Shown piece after piece: positions 33,635 through 46,511 of a stretch of 64,000 nt of DNA. The notes under the pieces were generated by a model. It was not told where the DNA came from. It was given only the letters and a program-made list of their open reading frames with translations, and did not search any database. This stretch comes from Cryptomeria japonica. Its lineage: Eukaryota > Streptophyta > Pinopsida > Cupressales > Cupressaceae. Made by a program: the position numbers and the translations under genes. Each line of letters begins with the position of its first letter. Within the stretch, counting starts at the first letter, position 1. The DNA lies in NCBI RefSeq assembly GCF_030272615.1, contig NC_081415.1, forward strand, positions 375,239,392 through 375,303,391. Direction: 5' to 3'.

Positions 33635-35191
33635 ATTTTCACTGATCCATTGCCTTCTCATACCTCTAATGCGATTGATACTACTGATTCCTCTGTCTCA
33701 CCTGATGATCTTGTGTCTATGACTCCGAATGTGATTAACTTTGTGGAGCAACAGAAAATCCCTAAAGAACCTTCCATCACATTTGATTCCAGTGAAACTA
33801 TCAGGGCACCTGATGGTCCTTTATATATAGTTGCAAAAGTCAAGAATACACCTTGCCATGGAGTGCTTATTGATCCTTCTTGTATGGTTAATGTCATTAC
33901 TGAAGAACTTCTTTTTACTTTGCAATTGAATCAAGTGATCTATGACGAAACAAATGTGGTTGTGAAACTATTTGATGCATTTTCTTCTCCTGCAATTGGT
34001 TCTATTACATTACCTATTGAGGTCCATAACAAATCCCTTGATGTGGACTTTGCTATTATTCCATCATCCGAACAATTTCGTGTGAAGCTAGGCTATCCTT
34101 GGCTATCTTCCATGAAAGCTATTGCTTCTCCTATTCACAAGTGTTTGAAATTTCCCCATAATGGTGAAGTTGTTACTGTCAATCATAGTCTCTTTAAACC
34201 AGCTGAAAGAACTTCTAGTGTTCCTATTGATTACTTTTGGCCTAAACAATTCCAATCTCTTCCTCCGCGAAGTGATCATCTTTTCAAATGTTATCAAAAG
34301 TGGAAAAAAGATATGATCCTTTCTCTAAGTGAACCTAGAACACCCAAACTTGACATTCCTATCATTCTTGAGAAGGAAGTTCTTCCTTTGAAAGATAAAA
34401 CTAATGTCTTTCCCCAAGAAGATTCCCAACCTATTCCTATGGATGTGACTATGCCTATATCTAATAAACCTCCTAAGAGTAGACCTATACCTCCTCGTCA
34501 TGATGGACTTGGTCTCCTTCCTAAACCAAATATTCCTCCCTTATATGGAGCAGTTCCTCCTCCTTCCTCTTATGGAGAGAAGAGACCTTCCTCTTCTCCT
34601 ATTATTCAACCTAAGAGACCACAACCTAAACACCCAAGTGATAAGGATGAGAACATTCCTCCTCCTCAATCTTCTCAACTTCCTACTAAGACTAGACGAA
34701 ATCGTTCTGCACATGAACGCCGACGAAAGCGTCGTCTTAGAGCTCAGGCAGCTGCTTCTCAAACTTTGCAATCCCCAAGAACACCTTCAGCCAGTATTAT
34801 TCCATTTTCTCCTCAACCGAAAATTGAGCCAAAATCTCCTAAACATAAGATGCATGATGGTCTTGATCCTGTGCGAGTTAAAGATCCTATTTTTATAAAT
34901 CTTGATGATGATATAGATGAAAATGTTATTCATGATGAAAATGTTACTCCTATTCATTCTGATAGTGAATATGAACTTGTTGATATTGATAACCATTTAT
35001 CTAATGAATTTTCTAAAGCACTTATCCTAGCTCCTAGACAAGAACACCGTGGCTTGGGATATGAACATAGCCCTTGTTTGGATCTTGTGATAGCTCCATC
35101 TGTTGTGTTGGATGTTCCTCCTCTAGCGTGTTCCCTACCTTCCCGAAACATTGATCAGCAAGATCGGGGGGTAGATGACGTGCTAGACTAG
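33635..35191 (+). CDS. Degenerate retropepsin plus basic/proline-rich tail, in frame after gag TAG
   Basis: Open from the codon after the gag TAG to 35191 (first Met at 33650, 513 residues). The protease-like part has APDGPLYIVAKVKNTPCHGV then LIDPSCMVNVITEELL, where Asp of the active site is kept but the Gly of D-T/S-G is replaced. It is followed by LGYPWLSSMKAIASPIHKCL and KFPHNGEVVTV, a standard Tat protease pattern. After residue 190 the chain is Pro/Ser-rich, with a strongly basic patch (RRNRSAHERRRKRRLRAQA) and an acidic patch (NLDDDIDENVIHDENV). It ends near HRGLGYEHSP and PSRNIDQQDRGVDD, just where RT would start in an autonomous relative. Confidence 0.82.
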   Translation: MFTDPLPSHTSNAIDTTDSSVSPDDLVSMTPNVINFVEQQKIPKEPSITFDSSETIRAPDGPLYIVAKVKNTPCHGVLIDPSCMVNVITEELLFTLQLNQVIYDETNVVVKLFDAFSSPAIGSITLPIEVHNKSLDVDFAIIPSSEQFRVKLGYPWLSSMKAIASPIHKCLKFPHNGEVVTVNHSLFKPAERTSSVPIDYFWPKQFQSLPPRSDHLFKCYQKWKKDMILSLSEPRTPKLDIPIILEKEVLPLKDKTNVFPQEDSQPIPMDVTMPISNKPPKSRPIPPRHDGLGLLPKPNIPPLYGAVPPPSSYGEKRPSSSPIIQPKRPQPKHPSDKDENIPPPQSSQLPTKTRRNRSAHERRRKRRLRAQAAASQTLQSPRTPSASIIPFSPQPKIEPKSPKHKMHDGLDPVRVKDPIFINLDDDIDENVIHDENVTPIHSDSEYELVDIDNHLSNEFSKALILAPRQEHRGLGYEHSPCLDLVIAPSVVLDVPPLACSLPSRNIDQQDRGVDDVLD

Positions 35192-35933
35192 TTTCATTAG
35201 CATAGCAGATTCTCTCCCCCTCTCTTTTGTTACTTCTTCTATGTGTTATTCTCATTCTTCTATTTTGTTGTCCTTAGTGTTGTCTACTTGAGGACGATGC
35301 AAAACATTGAGATCTCTTTTGGTCTCTCTCATGTTGACTCAAAAGACACATGTGTTCCCTTCTTCTAGGTGACCTTCCTTGATTGGGGAATGAAGAACAA
35401 TTATGCATACATACATATGATATACATGAATTATCATACAGCATACTGACCCCGAGGAAAGCGAAGTCACCTTGTGCTTTGTGTTTTGTGCCTATTATCC
35501 TTGGGCTTATCTCACACTTGGGGGCTAAATCCTTGTGATAACGTGCTCCTTTCTCATTTCTTATATGTATCACTACCTTAAAGCAATCACCCCCGGTGAG
35601 GCATGTGCGATCGCTTTAACGTAGGGGGGCATACATCCCGTTCATATCTTTTCAAGATACTTGAAAATTTCTTGACAAATTTAGCTTTGCCTTGAAAATT
35701 TTTGATATCTTTCTTGCATGACTCATAGTGAGGGAACCTTACTACTGACAGTCATGGTTCTCCCTCGTGATCTTCCCTTTTACTTTGTCAATCGAAGTCG
35801 TAAGATCCTTAGTCCACTGGGGGCTTGGTGTATCTTGCCTCCTTGACATGGTGAAAGTTTTTCAATGTTGTTTCCTTGTACTTTACCGGAAGTATTGGCG
35901 TACGCTTATACTCCCGCTAAAGTGGGGGCTAAA
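35192..35933 (+). other. 3' noncoding region and polypurine tract of the gag-protease element
   Basis: Noncoding, with a possible hairpin near 35580-35625: AAAGCAATCACC and GCGATCGCTTTAACG share the partly complementary stems AAAGC and GCTTT. The AAGTGGGGGCTAAA tract at 35920-35933 lies directly against the 3' LTR. A second, similar GGGGGCTAAAT occurs at 35520, after ACTTG. No RT or integrase sequence in any frame. Confidence 0.75.
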
Positions 35934-37164
35934 TGTAGCGTCCTAAAATTGTGACACTTGCAGTTTCGACTGCATTTGGGTCTTCACGATGGCAATGCAA
36001 CACGGAACCTGAATGGAGACCCCGAAACTTGTTCATGACATCAAAAACTGCATTTTTCCAACACCCTGGTTGATCCCTCCTTGCACCCTGCTGTCCCGGG
36101 AGGTGGGACCAGAGCGCCCAGCGCCCTGGTCCCCTAGGACCATGGCGCCCAGCGCCCTGGTCCCTGGCCCTATTTTGGGCCCGGTCTCCTATGGGACTTC
36201 GGGCCTTTTTGTTTGCAAATTGGAAAATAACATTTCCTGGTCGGCCTGAGGTCCGGAAAATCAGTCTATTAACCCTAATTGGCAAGTATATAAACTACAT
36301 TTCCTCTCCCATTTTAGGGAGGAAGGACATATGTGTACAAGACGCGGAAACGATATTCAAACATTCAAGCATTCAAGCATTCAAGCATTCCTTCAAGCAA
36401 TTGATCATTCTAAGTCTCCATTCAAGGCTTAGTGTTGCATTCAAGACAAGGATTCAACCATTGAAGAGGAGATCACTTACAACACATTACATACTACATA
36501 CATTACACCTTCGCATGTAAGAATACAAACATTCTTACAACAAGGTATCAGTACTTGTTTACATTACAAACATTTACATTTACAACATTCTCATTTCTTG
36601 GTTAATTCCAAAACCGAGGTTTGACCTAAAGGCAAACCCCTCATCCCTAACCCCCCAATCGTCCTCTCTTTTCTGTGTGTATGTTGCAAGTACGCGGCTA
36701 TAATTGAAGATCTGGAATCCTTGTGCAGAGACGAACAAATCCACCTTCGTTTCGCGGATTTTTCGGAGGACCGTGTGCACGCCGAGCGCCATCGTCCCGT
36801 CAACTTTCTCTCAAATTTGCAGAACAGCACCGTCTCGACATTTTACTGCTAATTCCAGGTCCGCAGCTTCATATCATATCCCTATCTCTATTTATAAGCG
36901 AATATTTCCCACTTTACATGCATTCCTAGTTCAATCTTTCTATCTACATTCTTTACAAAAGAGGTTATCCTTGCTATCACAACCCTTGAAACTCATATAG
37001 AATCCAATCTTGCATTGCGTGGGATTGGATCTTGTGGGTTTCAACCCCTCTTTTGAATGTAAAGTCCCTCCTAAGTGAAAACCATCAACCCTAGTGACTC
37101 TCCCTTCTCTCTCCTCGGAGTTGGGGAGGGGAGAACGACTAGGGTTCGATCTTTCCGCTTTACA
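35934..37164 (+). repeat. 3' LTR of the gag-protease element (1231 bp)
   Basis: TGTAGCGTCC to GCTTTACA, the counterpart of 29295-30564. Most single-base differences are A/G or C/T, as expected of decay at methylated cytosines. TATATAAA is at 36287-36294. CAAGC (37165-37169) follows as right target duplication. Confidence 0.95.
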
Positions 37165-40100
37165 CAAGCTTGTGCTTCCTAAACGCAAGTGTTGAAGCAT
37201 CAAAATGTGTGTTTGGAGGAAACACAAGCTTGAAAATGAAAGTTCTTATTCCAAATCCACAAACATGAAAGCATGATCATGAAACTTATCGTACTGTCGA
37301 ATCAACATTTTCAAGCTTTTGCTTCCTAAATGCAAGTTATGAAGCATCAAAATGTGTGTTTGGAGGTAACCACAAGCTTGAAAATGCAAGTTTTGATTCC
37401 GTAGCCACGAAGATGAAAGCGTGATTATGAAATTTATCATACTCCCAAATCATCATTTTCAAGCTTGTGCTTCCTAAACGCAAGTTTTGAACCATCAAAA
37501 TGTGTATTTGGAGGTAACACAAGCTTGAAAATGCAAGTTTTTATTCCAAAGCCACAATCATGAAAGCTTCATTATGAAACTTATAGTACTCCCAAATCAT
37601 CATTTTCAAGCTTGTGCTTCCTAAACGCAAGCTTTTAAGCATCAAAATGTGTGTTTGGCAATAACACAAGCTTAAAAATGCAAATTTTGATTCTAAACCC
37701 ATGAACATGAAAGTGCCATTATGAAACTTATTATACTCCCAAATCATCATTTTCACGTTGGTGCTTCATACACAAAAGTTTTGAACCATCAAAATGTGTG
37801 CTTGGAAGTAACACAAGCTTGAAAATGCTATGTCTAATTCCAAAGTCACAAACATGAAAGCGTGATTATCAAACTTATCTTACTCCCAAATCATCCATCA
37901 TTTTCAAGCTTGTGCTTCCTAAATGTAGCATTTGATGCACCAAAATGTGTGTTTGGCGATAACACAAACTTAAAAATGCAACTTCTGATTCTGAACCCAT
38001 GTACATGAAAGTGCGATTATGAAGCTTATCATACTCCCAAATCATCATGTTCAAGCTTGTGCTTCCTAAACGCAAGTTTTGAAACATCAAAATGTGTGTT
38101 TGGAGGTAACACAAGCTTGAGAATGCAAGTTCTGATTCTGAAGCCACGATCATGAAAGCATGATTATGATATTTATTGTACTCCCAAATCATCATTTTCA
38201 AGCTTGTGCTTCCTAAACACAAGTGTTGAAGCATCAAATTGTGTGTTTAGAGGAATCAAAAGCTTGAAAATGCAAGTTCTTATTCCGAAGCCACGAACAT
38301 TAAAGTGCGATTATGAAACTTATCGTACTCCCGAATAATCATTTTCAAGCTTGTGCTTTCTAAATGCAAGTTCTAAAGCTTCAAAATGTGTGTCTAAGGT
38401 AACGCAAGTTTGAAAATGCAAGTTCTCATTTCGTAGCCAAGGAGATGAAAGCGAGATTATGAAACTTATCATACTCCCAAATCATCATTTTCAAGCTTGT
38501 GCTTCCTAAGCGCAAGTTTTGAACCATCAAAATGTGTCTTTGGAGGTAACACAAGCTTGAAAATGCAAGTTTTGATTCCAAATCCATGATTATGAAACTT
38601 ATTGTACTCCGAAATCATCATATTCAAGCTTGTGCTTCCTAAACATTTTTTCAAGCATGAAATTATGTGTTTGGAGGTAACACAAGCTTGAAAATGCAAG
38701 TGCTTACTCTGAAGCCACGAACATGAAAGCGTGATTATGAAACTTATCATACTCCCAAATCATCATTTTCAAGCTTGTGCTTCCTAAACGCAAGTTTTGA
38801 AGCATTAAAATTTGTGTTTGGAGGTAACACAAGCTTGAAAATGCAAGTTCTGATTTCATAGCCATAAAGATGAAAGTGCGATTATGAAACTTATCATACT
38901 CCCAAATCATCATTTTCAAACTTGTGCTTCCTAAACGCAAGTTTTGAAGCATCAAAATTTGTGTTTGGAGGTAACACAAGCACGAAAAATGCAAGTTCTA
39001 ATTCTAAAACCACAAACATTAAACCATGATTATGAAACTTATAGTACTCCCAAATCATCATTTTCAAGTTTGTGCTTCGTAAACGCAAGTTTTGAAGCAT
39101 CAAAATGTGTCTTTGGAGGTAGCATAAGCTTGAAAATGCAAATTTTGATTTCGAAGCTAGGTACATAAAAGCGGAATTATGAAACTTATTGTACTCCTAA
39201 ATCATCATTTACAAGCTTGTGCTTCCTAAATGCAAGTTTTGAAGAATAAAAATGTGTGTTTGGAGGTAACACAAGCTTGAAAATGCAAGTTCTAATTGTG
39301 ATGCCATGAATATGAAAGCGCGATTATGAAACGCATCATACTTCCAAAAATCATTTTCAAGCTTGTGCTTCCTAAACGCAAGCTTTGAATCTTGAAAATG
39401 TGTGTTTGGTGATAAGAAAAGCTTTAAAATGCAAGTTCTAATTCCAAACCCATGAACATGAATGCACGATTATGAAACTTATCGTACTCTGAAATCATCA
39501 ATTTCAAGCTTGTACTTCCTAAACGCAAGTTTTCAACCATCAAAACGTGTGTTTGGAGGTAACACAAGCTTGAAAATGCAAGTTTTGATTTTCAAGCCAT
39601 GATCATGAAAGTGTGATTATGAAACTTATATTAATCCCAAATCATCATTTCCAGGCTTGTGCTTCCTAAATGCAAGTTTTGAAGCATCAAAATGTGTGTT
39701 TGGAGGCACAACAAGCTTGAAAATGCAAATTTTGATTCCAAAGCCATGAACATAAAAGCTTGATTATGAAACTTATCGTAATCCCAAATCATCATTTTCA
39801 AGCTTGTGCTTCCTTAACACAAATTTTGAAGCATCAAAATGTGTCTTTGGCAGTAACACAAGATTAAGAATGCAAGTTCTTATACTGAGCCCATGAACAT
39901 GAAAGCGCGATTATGAAACTTATTGTAATCCCAAATCGTCATTTTCAAGCTTGCTCTTCTTAAATGCAAGTTTTGAACCATCAAAATTTGTGTTTCGAGG
40001 TAACACAAGCTTGAAAATGCAAGTTCTTCTTACGAAGCCACGATCATGAAAGCACGATTATGAATCTTATCGTACCTCCAAATCATTATTTTCAAGCTTG

Positions 40101-40774
40101 TGCTTCCTGAACGCAAGTGTTGAAGCATCAAAATATGTGTTTGGAGGAAACACAAGCTTGAAAATGCAAGTTCTTATTCCAAAGCCACAAACATGAAATT
40201 GCAATCATGAAACTTATCGTACTCCCAAATCATCATTTTCAATCTTGTGCTTCCTAAACGCAAGTTTTGAAGTATCAAAATGTGTGTTTGGAGGTAGCAC
40301 AAGGTTGAAAATGCAAGTTTTGATTTTGAAGCCACAAACATGAAAGTGTGATTATGATACTTATCGTACTCCCAAATTATTATTTTGAAACTTAAGCTTC
40401 CTAAATGCAAATTTTAAAGCATCAAAATGTTTGTTTGGAGGTAACACGAGCTTGAAAATGCAATTTTTTATTTCGAAGCCATGAACATTAATGCATGATT
40501 ATGAAACTTATCATACTCCCAAATCATCATTTTCAAGCTTGCGCTCCCTAAACGCAAGTTTTGAAGCATCAAAAAGTGTGTTTAGAGGTAACACAAGCTT
40601 GCAAATGGAAGTTTTGATTTTGAAGCCATGAACATGATAGCATGATTATGAAACTTATCACACTCCCTAATAATCATTTTCAAGTCTGTGCTTCCTAAAC
40701 TCAAGTTTTGAAGCATCAAAATGTGTGTTCGGCGGTAACACGAGCTTAAAAATGTAAGTTTTGATTCTGAACCA
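37165..40774. repeat. 147-bp satellite array, block 3
   Basis: About 24 monomers of the same family as blocks 1 and 2, continuing the register interrupted at 29294. The first five bases are the right target duplication of the preceding element, and the last five (AACCA) are the left one of the next. One monomer near 37890 has the 4-base insertion variant. Confidence 0.96.
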
Positions 40775-43421
40775 TGTTGGTTCCCAAAACCACAGATTAG
40801 AAAACCAAAAGACTTGCCAAATCCTCAAGTACTCCAATCAGTCTTGGTCAATGAACAGGGATGGTCAAAGACCAAATCCCTCTACACTTTAGGCTCCACT
40901 AAACCTAGGTGGTATGCCTCTTCCTCTCAAGCACAAAAGGTTATTTATAGTGGATTTAAACCTTTAAGCAAGTTTACACAACTGGAAAATTATTGTTCTG
41001 TAACTATGCTTTATTATGTGCTTTAAACTGAATGCTTTGAAAACAAATGATTGTGAATATATATTGAAAATGAGATTGCTTTCAGGACTTAAATGAAATT
41101 TGCATAGATCAGTTCATATAGGATTTGGGAAGAACGTTTCTCTATCAAGGACCTTGAATGCATACAGATCAAAACCCTAAAAGATCAATAACATACCAGT
41201 GCCTCTATCTAGGGATATATATGACACTTTGTGGAAAAAATATCTTATCAACTCAAGAGACAATTTCTTATCAACTATGAAGGTTCAGTATGCGTTACAC
41301 AAACAATAAGAACTCAATCTTTCACTTAATGCAACGACATGTGATTCACATCATAGCAAATCTATAAATAAATTTTTCAAGAGGACAAAGATAATCATCA
41401 ACACAAAATTCCACACAATATTTGGAAAAAGAAACAGCGAACCTTGTATATTAATCTTCAGGAAATAATTGCATACATAAGCTGCACTTGCAGATACTCC
41501 ATTACAAATTGCTTGCATAAAATGATACTTCTTCTTCCTATAGACTTCTCTAATACAAAATGATATTTAATCCTCACAGCAGTATCTTGTTCTTATCACC
41601 CTGCCCCTTTTTTACATAAAAAATGACTCCCTATAAGTATGTGAATCAAAATACATATATGAAAGGACACACCCTTTCATACACAGAAGGGAGTTACAAA
41701 TAGTTTCCTTCCAAAGGACACACCCTTTGGTTTAATAAATAATTGCAAATGAGAATCCTAAAAATACTAAATGATGCTTTAATAATGTGTCTTCTATTCT
41801 CTACCTCGATAAAATTCCTCAACAAGTATTCATTATCTTCTCATTATTTTCTGCACACCAGATAATCCAATCAAATTCCTTGATTTGAAAATTAAACATA
41901 TTTCATCTTAGATTTTAGTTTGAAAATACTTGTTTACAATAATTCATTAAAACCAAAGTATTTCCCTTTAACAATATTTTGCAAACATAGCATCCATTCA
42001 TACAAAATAATACCTTACCCTAAAATATATATTCAAGGCACTTTATTCAGGATAAATACACATAAAATTCATCTTTAATGCACTTTGAAATAATAACGTA
42101 AAGCAAAGAATATACTTCCCTTTTATTATTTTCAGGAATTGGTATTCCGGCCATATTTCCCCTTTGTAGTCTGAGCTATACATTTAATTCTGATTTTTTA
42201 TTGCACCCCGCCACGTATATGCCTTTGGTTCGTTCGAGGATCACCCTTTATCTTTTGGCCAGACTTCCTCCTTCAGTGAACTACTTGCATGTTTTATCGA
42301 TTATGTAGTTTCATCGATACCTTTTGTTTTTTTTATGGAACTAATGCTTTTGGTGAATCTGTTTTGAGTTTCATCGCGGCCAAGGTTTGTTCGATAAGCT
42401 CAGCACCGCCGGACTATTTCACTTCAACTGTTTGCCTCAACCGCCTCATTCTACCACTTGTTGCTAGCGGTTAGTCGCCAAGTCACGATGGGTAACTAAC
42501 GAGCAGTTTCCCATCGCGGTATAGCGATAGACGTTGGATCTCTTTCAACCTGCTCGCCCCTTATCTCTTCGTCCAGCTTCCTTAATCTGCTCGTCCTTTG
42601 CCTGATTTGCCTCCCTCTGAGCTCTGCCACGTATCTGCTTTTGATTGGTTCTGGGGTCCCTATCGTGCCACCTCAGCACGGCCTGGACTCATCGTCGGAA
42701 TGAGGCTTTTCCTTATCGCTCTTTATTTCCTTTGAATCGCTTCCTTCTAGCAGGCCCCACCACTCAGTCGCCCTGTCGCGGTGAATACACATCGAGCACC
42801 TTTCGATCGCGGTATAGCGACCGTCGTTGGATATTTCTTGATCACCACTAGATCTTTCTAATATGCTCGCTTGTTAATTTCCCCTTTTCCGCACGTGCTT
42901 TGTCGTCAAGTTGCAGGGATAAACCAGTGTGCATGTCTATCTTGCGGTATAGCGACGGTCGTCAGATCTTCTGCGATCACCGTCCGATCTTCCTGACTTG
43001 CTTGATCTTTATCCTTTATCCTCACCAGCCTGTCGTAAACTTTGGTTGCCTCAAGGTGCGTGTTCGCGTGCGTGGGGTCCACTGGGTTTAGCCAAACCTT
43101 CTTCACACCAAAAGCCATTTGTCTTTCGACAATTGTAATTCGAATCACCTCGGATTTTAACGTTAAACGAGCCTATCCCACAAACAATGTGGGATAAAGG
43201 CTTTCCCTCTGCTAGCGCAGCACACTTGAAAGTTTCCAAAGCCTTTTCCACCGTTCTATATGTGCAGGTTTGGGAGTCTTGGTGACTCCAATTAATCTTT
43301 GGACAACTCCATTTTCTTCAGTATGCTCCTGCATATAAAACACCCGTAGTAAGTGCTCGAATGATAAGAAAAAGGGCATCTATATATAGCACAAATTATT
43401 TTGTAAAAATATATGCTAACA
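40775..43421 (-). repeat. 3' LTR of the Tat/Ogre-like element (2647 bp)
   Basis: Minus orientation TGTTAGCATA to GGGAACCAACA. It contains three copies of the dyad TCGCGGTATAGCGA (42514, 42807 and variant TTGCGG... at 42942). It differs from the other LTR by about 11 changes in the first 145 bp and fewer elsewhere, so it is older than the copia element at 57487. Purine tract CCCCAGAAAGAGCCAC is on the minus strand at 43422-43437. Confidence 0.93.
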
Positions 43422-43570
43422 GTGGCTCTTTCTGGGGATGTATGTTCTTTTTAAGGACATAGCAAGATCCTAGTTATCTCTGGAAAGCAGACCAAAATGA
43501 AAATTGAAAACACATACAGAAAACAAAAGAAAAACTACACTACTATAGTACAGGAAATACTCCCTGATCA

Positions 43571-44728
43571 TCAAGAGAAGAAATGCTTGAGGTATTCAGC
43601 ATGGACTAGGAATTCCAGCACTTTGCCATCGGTATCTTGCAAATAATATGATATTTCTCCACTTTTTTCAAAGATGATATAAGGTCCTAGCCAGAGTGCA
43701 TCAAATTTTCCATGTTTTCCTTTGTCTTGGTCTTTAGCATTCCATCGAAGTACCCATTCTCCCTCCTCAAAAGTTCTGTCACAAGCCCTTTTATCATGTA
43801 AAGCCTTAACCATCTATTGTCTATGAATGTTTATTTCCTGAGCCTCTCTTCTACATTCATCCAACTCAGCCAACGCCATAAATTTGTCCTCCATAAAGTT
43901 CACCTCTTCTAAAAACTCTTATGTCACGAATTTATAAACTGGGATCAAATTACTCAAGTATAATCTTGCTTCTTTGCCATATACAAGCTCATATGGAGAA
44001 AATCTTGTGGACTTTTTGACTGTCACTCTATCAGCCCATACTGCTAATATCAACTTTGAATCCCAAGCTCTTTTATTATCACCCAACATCCTTTTGATAA
44101 TCTTCAACAAGTTTTTATTGCTGGATTCTGCTTGTCCATTTCCTTGGGGATGGTAAGGTAATGAATAGGACAAAGTGATGCCCTAATTTTCACAGAAATC
44201 AGAGAACTCATCAGATCTGAAACACATCCCATTATCTACCACAATTTTCTGAGGTACCCCAAATCTAGTAAGAATGTTTTCCAAAAGAAACTTTATCACA
44301 ACTTTGTTGGTAGCCTATCAGGTGGGAATGGCTTCAACCCACTTAGTAAAATAATCAGTAGCCACCAAAATCCATTTATGCCCACCACTAGATTTGTTTG
44401 CTATTTCCCCTATGAAGTCAATACCCCACATCTGGAATGGTTCCTCTGTATGCATGGGTCTAAGAGTAATAGCTCCATTATACTTAAGCTTCCTTGAAAA
44501 TTTTTGGCATGCTTCACATTTTCTGATATAAGCATGACAATCCTTGAAAATTTGGGGCCAATAATAACCGGCATTAAGAATTTTATGAGCTATGGTTTTG
44601 GCTGAGAAATGGCCTCCACATACACCTTCATGTAAGTCTCTCAAAATAGTAGATGCTTGACACTCATTTAGACAAAATAAAAGAATACCATCTCTATTTT
44701 TCCAGTATAGATCTCCATTAAGTAACAC
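43571..44728 (-). pseudogene. Integrase of the Tat/Ogre-like element
   Basis: Three in-frame segments split by stops. 44728-44318 has the HHCC zinc finger (LHEGVCGGHFSAKTIAHKIL, CHAYIRKCEACQ) and core start WGIDFIGEI with catalytic Asp, then ATDYFTKWVEAIPT. After a stop the text still reads IVVDNGMCFRSDEF, giving the second Asp. 44173-43919 has YHPQGNGQAESSNK with the catalytic Glu and SPYELVYGKEARL. 43813-43571 is the C-terminal domain (EEGEWVLRWNAKDQDKGKHG, LWLGPYIIFEKSG). All three DDE residues are preserved, although stops make the protein nonfunctional. Confidence 0.93.
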
Positions 44729-44923
44729 ATACTTGGATGTTTGAAGCTTTAAAGTTCTCTTCTAACTATCATTTAAACTATTCAGACATTTCATATATTT
44801 TAAGTAATATACAATATTTGTATACCAAGGACATCTCTCAATGCTAATTTGTACATCTTCCAACTCTACCTAATTTACCTGTGCTGCTTCAAAATTGGAT
44901 TCTGCCATTAACTTTGCCAAACC

Positions 44924-45416
44924 CTAACCCCTTACAAACTTTGTGATTTCTAGATCAATATTGAATTCTTGGATCTGATTTATCCATCTGCATCTCCTTC
45001 CAGTAGTTTCTGATTGTCTTAAGATGTCTTTAACAACATCATTTGGCACATATGCAATGACAGTGGCACCAACCAAATAGGGTCTGAAAGATTTTATAGC
45101 TTTCACAAGAGCATAAGCCTGTTTTTCATTCAAATCATAGTTCAATTCGGATGCTTGTAAGGTTTTTCTAGAAAATGCCACTAGCCCTCATCATTCGTTT
45201 GTAACGTGATAGCAGTAATGGTATAGAATGAAGCAAATGAAAACACTTGGAAGGGTTTAGAGAAATCAGGTGATTTTAATATGGGGGCTTCCTTGATGGC
45301 TCTTTTGATATTTACAAAAGCTTAAAGAGCTTCATTAGTCCATTTTATTTCAACACCCATTTTCAACATTTTAGCAATAGGCTTTATGATTTCAGAGAAG
45401 TTTGAAACAAATCTTC
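44924..45416 (-). pseudogene. RNase H (gypsy type) of the Tat/Ogre-like element
   Basis: Follows RT directly. The clear block is 45181-44924: FSRKTLQASELNYDLNEKQA, YALVKAIKSFRPYLVG, SETTGRRCRWINQIQEFNID, typical of the RT-linked RNase H with the YxxxEKExLA-like motif. The region between 45416 and 45181 encodes the RT-RNase H connection with stops (for example the + strand complement near 45190-45240). Confidence 0.82.
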
Positions 45417-46451
45417 TTACAAAGTTAATTTGACCGAAAAAAGATTGAATTGCTTTAACTGTTTTTGGGATTTGAATTCATCAATAGCAGCAATCCTTTC
45501 TGGATCAATTCTCACACCATCTTTTGAAACAGTGTGACCTAACAACTTTCCTTCAATAACCCCAAAATGATATTTTTTAGGATTCAAAGATATGCCATAT
45601 TCTAATGCTCTAATAAAGAAAAAATCTAAGTCATTACAATGATCTTCTGCATTTTTAGAATAAGCAGTCATATCATCTTGGTACACTGCTAAAATATGAT
45701 CAATTAACCCTTCAAAGGCTACATCCATAGCCTTCTGGAATGTAGCTCCTACATTTCTTAACCTGAAAGGCATCCTTGCATACACATAAGTGCCCCATGG
45801 TGTAGTAAAGGTTGTCTTGTATTTCTCTGACTCCTTGACCTTAACTTGGTTGTAGCCTGAAAACCCATCCATCATAGACAACAATTCATTTCCTGTAACC
45901 TTCTACAATAGAGCTTCCATGTTAGGAAAAGCATAGTTATCCTTCAAAGATGAAACATTTAGATTTCTGAAATCTACACATAACCTAATATCACCATTTT
46001 TCTTTCGTACTAGTACTAAGTTTGACACCCATGTTGAGTTCCTTATAGGCTCAATAATCCCTGCATTTCTCATTTTCATTAACTCCTCCTTCATCTTAGG
46101 AGCCAAAGTAGGGTTTATAGGCCTTTGTTTTTGCTTGAAGGGTTTAGCATCTGGTTTTAATGGTACCTCATGCTAAAAAAGGTCTTCTCTGTATGCTTTA
46201 AGGTCATCATATTACCAGGCAAAGACATGCCTATACTTCCTCAATAAATTTATCAATGTTGTTCTAATCTTTGGTGCAAGCTTTTTTCCAATATACACTT
46301 CTCTTGGATTGCTCTCACTTCCCAAGTTTAATTTTTCAACACCTTCACACCCTCTTGAACTAGGTCTAAAACTATTCATGTCTTTATCATCAAACATTCT
46401 TTCCAGCTCTACCAATCCCTTCGAGATTTTATTTGTCTTCAGTTGCAACAC
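45417..46451 (-). pseudogene. Reverse transcriptase of the Tat/Ogre-like element
   Basis: Segments in minus order: 46451-46212 has the pre-RT linker (KLAPKIRTTLINLLRKYRHV then FAW). 46106-45903 holds the first RT motifs (MRNAGIIEPIRNSTWVSNLV, RKKNGDIRLCVDFRNLN). 45884-45417 holds MDGFSGYNQVKV, FTTPWGTYVYARMPF, and the catalytic box VYQDDMTAYS, followed by LNPKKYHFG and GHTVSKDGVRIDPERI. The catalytic YxDD is intact. This block is one frame away from the flanking parts, so at least two indels have occurred. Confidence 0.94.
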
Positions 46452-46511
46452 CTCTTGCCCAAGTATTGTTTATGTGCTATCCTTGTCTTCTACAAGTCCA
46501 TTCCAATCAAT

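Larger units (their letters stand above)
29295..37164 (+). mobile_element. Non-autonomous gag-protease LTR retrotransposon (Ty3/gypsy Tat-like)
   Basis: This is a complete 7870-bp element. It has LTRs at 29295-30564 and 35934-37164, a primer binding site at 30565, two long ORFs, a polypurine tract at 35919-35933 and a 5-bp target duplication (CAAGC). The interior encodes capsid, a zinc-knuckle-like motif and a degenerate protease, then stops; no RT, RNase H or integrase exists between 35191 and the LTR. LTRs differ by roughly 2 to 3 percent by eye, plus two tandem-repeat length changes. This is the architecture described in plants as terminal-repeat retrotransposons with gag (TR-GAG), here with a protease region as well. 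Confidence 0.9.

Noticed and set aside
34500..34898. Plus-strand 132-codon Leu-rich ORF within the protease region
   Set aside because: It is in another frame of the much longer 33635-35191 ORF and shows no domain.
43051..43251. ORFs in the Tat/Ogre-like LTRs (for example 42645-42851 and 52136-52456)
   Set aside because: They are chance open frames in LTR sequence; the two LTR copies do not keep the same frame.
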